From: PRO6 sp035565775
Lineage (GTDB): Bacteria; Pseudomonadota; Alphaproteobacteria; Rhizobiales; Xanthobacteraceae
Direction: 5' to 3'
NCBI GenBank assembly: GCA_035565775.1
Contig: DATMRW010000014.1
Span: 77,490-141,489, forward strand
Length of the DNA stretch: 64,000 bases
Part shown: positions 55,442 through 64,000 of the stretch, in pieces
Numbering within the stretch: the stretch's first letter is position 1
Layout of the letters: every line of letters begins with the position of its first letter
Program-made: the position numbers and the translations under genes
The notes under the pieces: model-generated
Database searches by the model: none
What the model saw: only the letters and a program-made list of their open reading frames with translations
Told to the model about the DNA's origin: nothing

Positions 55442-56599
55442 TCAGGCGGCGAGATCCGCCACCACTGCATCAAGCAACGGAAAGCCGCTTTGCGTCACGC
55501 GCAGGCGGCCGTCGGCATCAATGGTGATCGCGCCTTCATCGCACAGCGAGGCGATCCGCGCCGGATCGAGTTCGCGCCCCGAGAGGGCTGCGTAACGCCG
55601 CGGATCGATCCCTTCGGTGAGCCGCAGCCCCATCAGAAGATATTCGTCGGCGCGCTCTTCCGAGTTCAAAATTTCATCGACGGTCATGCCGTGACCGAGC
55701 GCCTCGACGCGCATCAACCAGACCTCCGGGCGTTTCTCGGTCGCGGTCGCATGGCGCGCGCCGTCGATGTCGAGGCGGCCATGGGCGCCGGGACCGATGC
55801 CGGCATATTCGTCGCCGCGCCAGTACACGAGATTGTGCCGGCTCTCGGCGCCGGGGCGCGCATGGTTGGAAATCTCGTAGGCCGGCAGGCCGAGTTCGCC
55901 GCAGACCGCCTGCGTGAGGTCGTACAGCTCGCGCGCCACATTCTCGTCCGGCGTCTTGAGTTTGCCCGCCGCGTGCAGACCGTAGAACGGCGTGCCTTCC
56001 TCGATGGTGAGCTGATAGAGCGACAGATGCTCGGCCGCTTCGCTGACGGCGCGGCGCAATTCCGCCTCCCACATCGCCGGCGTCTGGTCGGGCCGCGCAT
56101 AGATCAGATCGAACGAATAGCGTTCAAAGCTGCTGCGCGCGATCGCCACCGCATCGAGCGCCTCGCGCGCGCTGTGGAGCCGCCCGAGCATTTTGAGCGA
56201 GGCATCGTCCAGCGCCTGCACGCCGAGCGAGACGCGGTTGACGCCGGCGGTGCGATAACCGCGAAAGCGCGTGGCCTCGACGCTGGTCGGGTTGGCCTCA
56301 AGAGTGACTTCGACATTGGACGACACCGACCAGTGCCGCGCCACCGCGTCGAGGATGCCGGCGACGGTTTTCGGCTGCATCAGCGACGGCGTGCCGCCGC
56401 CGAGGAAAATCGACGACACCTCGCGGCCCGGTGTCCGCGCCGCCGTCGCCTCGATCTCCCGTTCAAAGGCCCGTACATAGCGATCCTCGTCGATCGCGGT
56501 GTGGCGGACATGGCTGTTGAAGTCGCAATAAGGGCATTTCGACAGGCAGAAGGGCCAGTGGACATAGACGCCGAAGGCAGCTTTGTCAGCTTGGCTCAA
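55442..56599 (-). CDS. hemW: Radical SAM haem chaperone HemW
   Basis: A 385-residue HemN-like radical SAM protein. The cluster motif is C-L-S-K-C-P-Y-C-D-F-N-S-H, followed by I-F-L-G-G-G-T-P-S-L-M and N-R-V-S-L-G-V-Q. HemW proteins bind and transfer haem rather than oxidise coproporphyrinogen; they lack the N-terminal HemN extension, as here. TTG start within the rdgB end, GGAG seven bases upstream; 14-base overlap implies coupling. Confidence 0.93.
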   Translation of the reverse strand: MSQADKAAFGVYVHWPFCLSKCPYCDFNSHVRHTAIDEDRYVRAFEREIEATAARTPGREVSSIFLGGGTPSLMQPKTVAGILDAVARHWSVSSNVEVTLEANPTSVEATRFRGYRTAGVNRVSLGVQALDDASLKMLGRLHSAREALDAVAIARSSFERYSFDLIYARPDQTPAMWEAELRRAVSEAAEHLSLYQLTIEEGTPFYGLHAAGKLKTPDENVARELYDLTQAVCGELGLPAYEISNHARPGAESRHNLVYWRGDEYAGIGPGAHGRLDIDGARHATATEKRPEVWLMRVEALGHGMTVDEILNSEERADEYLLMGLRLTEGIDPRRYAALSGRELDPARIASLCDEGAITIDADGRLRVTQSGFPLLDAVVADLAA

Positions 56600-57221
56600 G
56601 GCACATCTCCGCCAGTTTCACGAATGCGCGGGCGCGATGCGACAGCCCCATGCCGAGCGGGGGCAGCCCGTGCTTTTCCACGCTGGTCATCTCGCCGAAC
56701 GTCCGCCCGTGCCCCTCCGGCAGAAACGCCGGATCATAGCCGAAGCCCGCGGCGCCGCGCGGCGGCCAGACGAGGGTGCCCTCGACCCGCGCCTCGACCT
56801 CCTCGCGGTGGCCGTCGGGCCATGCCACGCACAGTGCGGACACGAACTGCGCGCCGCGCTCTGCGGGCTCGGTCGCGCCGCGCTCCTGCAGCAGCCGCTC
56901 GATCTGCGCCATCGCCGCGGCAAAGTCCTTCGACGGTCCGGCCCAGCGGGCCGAATGGATTCCCGGCTGGCCGCCGAGCGCATCGACCGCCAGCCCCGAA
57001 TCATCGGCGAAGGCGGGAAGGCCCGCCACATTCGCCGCCGCCACCGCCTTGATCCGGGCGTTTTCCATGAAGGTTGTGCCGGTCTCCTCCGGCTCGCCGA
57101 GGTTCAGCTCGCCGGCCGAGATCGCGTCGATGCCGTAGGGCGCCAGCAGCTCGCGCATTTCCGCGAGCTTGCCCGGATTGTGAGTGGCGATCACAAGGCG
57201 TCCAGTGATTCGGCGATGCAT
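56586..57221 (-). CDS. rdgB: dITP/XTP pyrophosphatase
   Basis: A 211-residue HAM1/RdgB enzyme removing deaminated purine nucleotides. T-H-N-P-G-K-L-A-E-M-R is the N-terminal binding motif; F-A-D-D-S-G-L-A-V-D-A-L and G-Y-D-P-A-F are conserved. It lies between rph and hemW on the minus strand, the standard order. Confidence 0.95.
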   Translation of the reverse strand: MHRRITGRLVIATHNPGKLAEMRELLAPYGIDAISAGELNLGEPEETGTTFMENARIKAVAAANVAGLPAFADDSGLAVDALGGQPGIHSARWAGPSKDFAAAMAQIERLLQERGATEPAERGAQFVSALCVAWPDGHREEVEARVEGTLVWPPRGAAGFGYDPAFLPEGHGRTFGEMTSVEKHGLPPLGMGLSHRARAFVKLAEMCLEPS

Positions 57222-57268
57222 CGTTCAATCCTATGTCAGGCGCGGCCGGCGCAAAACAGCAAGGCCGG

Positions 57269-57985
<717 letters not shown>

Positions 57986-58218
57986 GGAAAACCTCCGGAT
58001 CATCGAGAATATGGGGCTGCTTTTAGAACATCGGCCCTCAAAGGGGAAACGCTTTCGCCCCGCTTGCGCTGTCTCGCGCGGAGCCCCCTTGCAACAGGAT
58101 GCTTGAAACAACCGCGCCAGATGGTCAAATGAGAACCACAACTGCAGATCAGATCAAGCAAGGTCGGCCCCCCTGTCGGGCCGCGCCCGTGGTGATCGAT
58201 GCACAGGGAGCATGAACC

Positions 58219-59307
58219 TTGCCGCAGCACGATTCGCCTGGCCTGATTGCCCCGCATGGCGGGCTTGCCCAGCTCAACGAGCGCTCGCGCGACATTTTTC
58301 GGCAAATCGTCGAAAATTATCTCGCCACCGGCGAGCCGGTCGGCTCCCGCAACATCTCGCGTCTGATCTCGGTTCCGCTGTCGCCGGCATCGGTGCGCAA
58401 CGTGATGTCGGACCTGGAACAGCTGGGCCTGATCTACGCCCCGCACACGTCCGCCGGGCGGCTACCGACCGAAATCGGCTTGCGCTTCTTCGTCGACGCT
58501 CTGATGCAGGTCAGCGACATCTCCGAGCAGGAACGCCAGTCGATCGAGGCCCAGCTTGCCGCCGTCGGCAAAGCGGAAACCGTGGAGGCGGCGCTCAGCG
58601 AGGCGCTGACGCGGCTATCCGGCCTTAGCCGCGCCGCCGCCGTGGTGCTGACCGCCAAGGCCAATGTCCGCCTCAAGCACATCGAGTTCGTCCGGCTGGA
58701 ACCCGGCCGGGCGCTGGTCGTCCTCGTCGCCGAAGACGGCCAGGTCGAAAACCGCGTGCTGCAACTGCCGGCCGGCGTGCCGACCTCCGCGCTGAACGAG
58801 GCCTCGAACTTCCTCAATGCGCATATCCGTGGCCGCACCCTCGCCGAGGTCCGCTCCGAGATCGAGCAGGCGATGCAGGAGAGCCGCGCCGAACTCGACC
58901 AGCTCACGCAAAAGGTGATCTCCGCCGGGCTCGCCGGCTGGTCCGGCGGCGACACCGACGACCGCCAGTTGATCGTGCGCGGCCAGGCGAACCTCCTTGA
59001 GGACCTCCACGCGATGGAGGATCTCGAGCGGGTGCGGCTATTGTTCGACGATCTCGAGGCCAAGCGCGGCGTCATCGACCTCCTCGGCCGCGCGGAGCGC
59101 GCCGACGGCGTGCGGATTTTCATCGGCTCCGAGAACAAGCTGTTTTCGCTGTCAGGCTCCTCGACGATCATCGCGCCCTATCGCGACGGTGCGGGCCATA
59201 TCGTCGGCGTTCTCGGCGTCATCGGGCCGACGCGTCTCAATTATGCGCGGGTGATTCCGATGGTCGATTACACCGCGCGCGTCGTCAGCCAGATGCTCGG
59301 AGCCTGA
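58219..59307 (+). CDS. hrcA: Heat-inducible transcription repressor HrcA
   Basis: A 362-residue repressor of groESL-type heat-shock genes that binds CIRCE elements. The N-terminal winged helix has S-R-N-I-S-R-L-I-S-V-P-L-S-P-A-S-V-R-N-V-M-S-D-L; H-T-S-A-G-R-L-P-T follows. Start is TTG with GGGAG eight bases upstream. I do not see a CIRCE site (TTAGCACTC-N9-GAGTGCTAA) in this window, so its targets are elsewhere. grpE follows after 95 bases. Confidence 0.96.
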   Translation: MPQHDSPGLIAPHGGLAQLNERSRDIFRQIVENYLATGEPVGSRNISRLISVPLSPASVRNVMSDLEQLGLIYAPHTSAGRLPTEIGLRFFVDALMQVSDISEQERQSIEAQLAAVGKAETVEAALSEALTRLSGLSRAAAVVLTAKANVRLKHIEFVRLEPGRALVVLVAEDGQVENRVLQLPAGVPTSALNEASNFLNAHIRGRTLAEVRSEIEQAMQESRAELDQLTQKVISAGLAGWSGGDTDDRQLIVRGQANLLEDLHAMEDLERVRLLFDDLEAKRGVIDLLGRAERADGVRIFIGSENKLFSLSGSSTIIAPYRDGAGHIVGVLGVIGPTRLNYARVIPMVDYTARVVSQMLGA

Positions 59308-59402
59308 CACCGACCGCGCGGCGCGGCCCGCGTTCCGCTTGATTTTCCGCGCTGGAGCCATGATATCCGCTCCAGAACGCTCCAATGAACCAAGGTAGCA
59401 CG

Positions 59403-59996
59403 ATGACCGATCCCAACGGGCCCAACGAACTTCCCGACGCACAGGACAATGAGCCCAAAGTTTCAAAGCCTTATGTCATGCCGGACGACGAGGTGATCGA
59501 CACCTCGCCCGATCTGGCGAAGGAACTGGCCGAGGCGAAGGACCGGATGCTGCGCACGCTGGCCGAGATGGAGAACCTGCGCAAGCGCACCGCGCGCGAA
59601 GTCGCGGATGCGCGCAGCTATGGCATCGCCGCCTTCGCCCGTGACGTGCTCGATATTGCGGACAACCTGCAGCGCGCCCTTGACGCCGTTCCGGCAGAAG
59701 CCCGCGCGGCGGCCGAGCCGGGCCTTGTGGCGCTGATGGAAGGCGTCGAGCTGACCGAGCGCGCCCTGCATCAGGCGCTCGAAAAGAACGGCGTGAGAAA
59801 GTTCGACCCGCAGGGCGAACGCTTCGACCCCAACGTGCAGCAGGCGATGTTTGAAGTTCCGGACCCCTCGGTTCCGGCCGGAACCGTCGTCCAGGTCATT
59901 CAGGCCGGCTATATGATCGGCGACCGGGTGCTGCGCCCGGCGATGGTCGGCGTCTCCAAGGGCGGTCCAAAGCCGGCCCCGGCGGCGACCGAGTAA
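59403..59996 (+). CDS. grpE: Nucleotide exchange factor GrpE
   Basis: A 197-residue DnaK co-chaperone: an N-terminal coiled coil (A-E-A-K-D-R-M-L-R-T-L-A-E-M-E-N-L-R-K-R) and a C-terminal beta domain (F-D-P-N-x-x-Q-A, V-I-Q-A-G-Y-M-I-G-D-R-V-L-R-P-A-M-V). AAGG seven bases before ATG 59403 is preferred over the ATG at 59385. A strong terminator follows. Confidence 0.96.
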   Translation: MTDPNGPNELPDAQDNEPKVSKPYVMPDDEVIDTSPDLAKELAEAKDRMLRTLAEMENLRKRTAREVADARSYGIAAFARDVLDIADNLQRALDAVPAEARAAAEPGLVALMEGVELTERALHQALEKNGVRKFDPQGERFDPNVQQAMFEVPDPSVPAGTVVQVIQAGYMIGDRVLRPAMVGVSKGGPKPAPAATE

Positions 59997-60021
59997 TTTT
60001 GCCAATTCGATGAAATCAAAC

Positions 60022-60053
60022 GCGCCGGGCCAGACTGGCCCGGCGCTTTTTTT
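60022..60053. terminator. Terminator after grpE
   Basis: GCGCCGGGCC / GGCCCGGCGC 10-bp stem with a 5-base loop and T7 run. Confidence 0.93.
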
Positions 60054-60064
60054 GTCCGCCGCCG

Positions 60065-60724
60065 TCAGCCGGCGGCGAGATTCGTGGACAGAATGCGGAC
60101 GACGCCGGCGGCAGCCATGGCGTCCGAGGCCTTGGCGAGGGAGCCGTTGGTGTCGATCGCTCGGCTCGCATCCTCGATGACGTAGGCTTCGAACCCCGCC
60201 GTGCGCGCATCGAGCGCGGTCCACGCCACGCAAAAATCGGTCGCGAGCCCGGCGACGAAGACGCGGCTGAGGCCGCGCGCCCGCAGATAGCCGGCAAGTC
60301 CGGTGGTGGTTTTGCGGTCGGCTTCAATGAATGCCGAATAGCTGTCGACGTCGTGATGAAAGCCCTTGCGGATGACGAGCTGGGCATGCGGGATCGCAAG
60401 ATCTTTCGCCAGCGCAGCGTCGTCGGTGCCCTGCACGCAGTGATCGGGCCACAGCACCTGTGGCCCATAAGGCAGATCAATCACCTCGAACGGCTGCCTG
60501 CCGCCATGGCTGGAGGCGAAGGAGACGTGGCCGGGGGTGTGCCAGTCCTGCGTCACCACGACATTGGCGAACTGCCCAGCGATGCGGTTGATCACCGGGA
60601 TCACCGCATCGGCTCCGGCAATCCCGAGATTGCCGCCGGGCAGAAAGCCGTTCTGCACGTCAACCACGATCAGCACCGATGCCGGATCGATCAATACCGT
60701 CGCTGCGCCCGCTTTCTCGCTCAC
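60065..60724 (-). CDS. pncA: Nicotinamidase
   Basis: A 219-residue isochorismatase-fold amidase converting nicotinamide to nicotinate for NAD salvage. The Asp/Lys/Cys triad is seen in V-D-V-Q-N-G-F, I-R-K-G-F-H-H-D and A-T-D-F-C-V-A-W-T; metal ligands lie in T-Q-D-W-H-T-P-G-H and D-S-Y-S-A-F. GTG start with GGGGAG eight bases upstream. It interrupts grpE and dnaK on the opposite strand. Confidence 0.94.
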   Translation of the reverse strand: MSEKAGAATVLIDPASVLIVVDVQNGFLPGGNLGIAGADAVIPVINRIAGQFANVVVTQDWHTPGHVSFASSHGGRQPFEVIDLPYGPQVLWPDHCVQGTDDAALAKDLAIPHAQLVIRKGFHHDVDSYSAFIEADRKTTTGLAGYLRARGLSRVFVAGLATDFCVAWTALDARTAGFEAYVIEDASRAIDTNGSLAKASDAMAAAGVVRILSTNLAAG

Positions 60725-60800
60725 CGCTCAACTCCCCTGGTTGCGACAAACCCTTCCGGGCCGGGCGAGCCCGGTCGGATCGACGAAAAACAGAAATCAG

Positions 60801-60822
60801 AAAACCCCCGATCAGCGGGGGG
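60801..60822 (-). terminator. Terminator overlapping the stop codon of the exported protein gene
   Basis: Minus strand CCCCC-GCTGATC-GGGGG followed by TTTT. The TGA stop of the preceding gene (60814-60812) lies in the loop. Confidence 0.7.
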
Positions 60823-61765
60823 AAATGCCATCGCGCACGGCGCGGAAGCGTGGAAAGGCCTTGGGCCATTCGTCCTGCGAGGAGGAGCCGACAATCCGCA
60901 GCGCGGTGCTCGTGCCGCCAAAGCGCAGCCACTGCACGACCGTCACCGGCGTATTGTTCTTGCCGCTCACGGCGTTGATCCGCGTCTCATAGCCCGGCGC
61001 GCCGTCGATCCGCATCGGCTCGGACATTGTGATGCGCGCCTCGCGCAGCCCCGGAATCGTCCCGGCCATCTGCTGGGCGAAGCGGCCCCGGTCGTCGGGC
61101 TGCGCCGGTACGGAGGCGACAAGGCCGACCACCATGAAGGGCGAGGTATCGATGCCGCCGCTGCCGTCGTCGTCGGCCAGCAAGATGACGGCGCCCGGCG
61201 CGAGCGTGCGGACATGCTTGAAGTCGGCGATGTCATTCAGCTTGAACGGCAGGAGGCCAAGCTGCTCCTGAACCGGCACGTCCTTGCGCAGCTCGGCGGA
61301 GGCGAACAGCTTTCGGACCACCTCGTCGGAAAACGTCTTGCTGTCCGCCGGCACCTGCATCGCGACATAGCCGGAGAACTGATCGCCGCGCAAAATCATC
61401 GAGTAGCGCCGTACCACCGTTGCACCGTCCTGCCCGGTCTCGGAGGTAAAGAATGCCGGCCCGGCTTCGGTCTGAAAACTTTGCGGCTTCACACCCACAG
61501 GTCCCGGCCGCTCGGCCTTCACCGCGGCCTCGACCTCGCCGAAGGCCTCGGCGGGCAGTTCGGTGATCACCACGCGAACCGCATCGTCCTCCGCCGAAAA
61601 TCCCGGAAAATTCTTTGCTGGCTCCAGCCCTTCTACCGGGGCGAGGCCGACGCGCGCCCCCGGCGGGAACACCTTGTCCGCTGCATGAGCCGGCGCGACG
61701 ATGGCGGCGAATACGCCAAACGCCGTCGCGAAACCGATGAAAAATCCGGGGAATATGCGCTTCAT
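60812..61765 (-). CDS. Exported protein of unknown function
   Basis: A 317-residue protein with a clear signal peptide (1-28, ends A-H-A-A). No known domain is recognised. Features include V-G-L-A-P-V-E-G-L-E-P-A near the mature N-terminus, alternating beta-like segments and a C-terminal W-L-R-F-G-G-T-S-T-A-L-R-I-V-G. There are no cysteines in the mature part that I can see. It is divergent from dnaK and upstream of pncA. Function unknown. Confidence 0.75.
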   Translation of the reverse strand: MKRIFPGFFIGFATAFGVFAAIVAPAHAADKVFPPGARVGLAPVEGLEPAKNFPGFSAEDDAVRVVITELPAEAFGEVEAAVKAERPGPVGVKPQSFQTEAGPAFFTSETGQDGATVVRRYSMILRGDQFSGYVAMQVPADSKTFSDEVVRKLFASAELRKDVPVQEQLGLLPFKLNDIADFKHVRTLAPGAVILLADDDGSGGIDTSPFMVVGLVASVPAQPDDRGRFAQQMAGTIPGLREARITMSEPMRIDGAPGYETRINAVSGKNNTPVTVVQWLRFGGTSTALRIVGSSSQDEWPKAFPRFRAVRDGISPR

Positions 61766-61955
61766 ATCTCGATTATTCGCGTTGCAATGAGGCCGTTCGA
61801 TGATTCGCGGCTGGAAATAATGCTACGCCAGCCCTTCTCCGCGCTCCAGCTTCATGCCGAATCGCCCCTGCCATTCGCCAGAATCGATGGTTAACAGAGC
61901 GAAACTTCGAGCCGGACGGCGCCAAACCTTTTCGCCGGCTTTGCTGCTCGCAGTC

Positions 61956-61984
61956 CTTGCAGGCATCGCCCCCCCTCCTATATG
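61956..61984 (+). promoter_or_regulatory. Sigma-32-like promoter of dnaK
   Basis: CTTGCA, 15 bases, CCTATATG, about 105 bases before the dnaK ATG. It fits the alphaproteobacterial heat-shock pattern (CTTG ... CYTAT-T) moderately. The remaining 61766-62087 gap shows no gene. Confidence 0.45.
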
Positions 61985-62087
61985 AGGCACAGCGTCGCAA
62001 TAACGCGCGTTTCTCACCGAGTTTGGGGGTTTGGCCAACGGCGCCATCTGGGCCCGCCAACCTGCCGCAGAAGAGAGGTAAAGGACC

Positions 62088-64000
<1,913 letters not shown>

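Overview
The window reads as a GC-rich (roughly 65%) alphaproteobacterial chromosome, most probably from Hyphomicrobiales of the Bradyrhizobium/Rhodopseudomonas/Afipia type. The evidence is the gene order itself: lptC-lptA-lptB-rpoN-hpf-ptsN, ffh-rpsP-rimM-trmD-rplS-leuC-leuD, rph next to hrcA-grpE with dnaK nearby, dapF-mtaB-ftsY-ispZ, and ccmABCDG divergent from acnA. The species is not identified. Almost all of it is core chromosome; I see no phage, IS element, integrase or CRISPR array.

Positions 1-7.6 kb are the main accessory-looking part. An all-minus-strand block runs FAD-dependent aromatic hydroxylase, TRAP transporter (binding protein, small and large permease), PcaD-like enol-lactonase, small cupin, luciferase-type flavin oxidoreductase. 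It reads as a complete uptake-plus-catabolism module for an unidentified, probably aromatic or heterocyclic, compound. Operator-like palindromes precede the transporter and the flavin oxidoreductase. A fragment of a probable MFS transporter enters at the left edge.

Positions 7.9-12.5 kb hold tRNA-Gly(GCC), a DUF488 protein, a truncated haemoglobin, periplasmic gamma-glutamyltransferase and a UMF1-type transporter. Positions 12.6-18.8 kb are the lipopolysaccharide-transport/sigma-54/nitrogen-PTS cluster, followed by an RNase D-like exonuclease. Positions 19-25.6 kb mix envelope and stress genes: exported trypsin-like protease, glycine-zipper protein, cupin, tRNA-Leu(CAG) with a clear promoter, an NDUFA9-type protein, uppP, an FzlA-like GST-fold protein and an alpha/beta hydrolase.

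Positions 25.7-31.2 kb are translation genes (infC with an apparent ATT start, rpmI, rplT, pheS, pheT). Positions 31.2-38.7 kb hold a DUF1223 protein, aconitase and, divergently, cytochrome c maturation genes ccmABCDG and an exported helix-hairpin-helix protein. A TAGAA-N3-TTCTA site resembling the Irr iron-control element lies between acnA and ccmA. Positions 38.7-46.5 kb contain ispZ, ftsY, an RluA-type pseudouridine synthase, mtaB, dapF, two exported proteins (GyrI-like and SIMPL), a metallo-beta-lactamase-fold hydrolase and a small conserved protein.

Positions 46.5-53.7 kb are the SRP/ribosome/tRNA-modification operon and the leucine genes. Positions 53.7-64 kb hold a CitE-like lyase, carbonic anhydrase, hemW-rdgB-rph, hrcA-grpE, pncA, an exported protein of unknown function and dnaK, which is cut by the window end. 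Strong rho-independent terminators, many bidirectional, separate convergent units.
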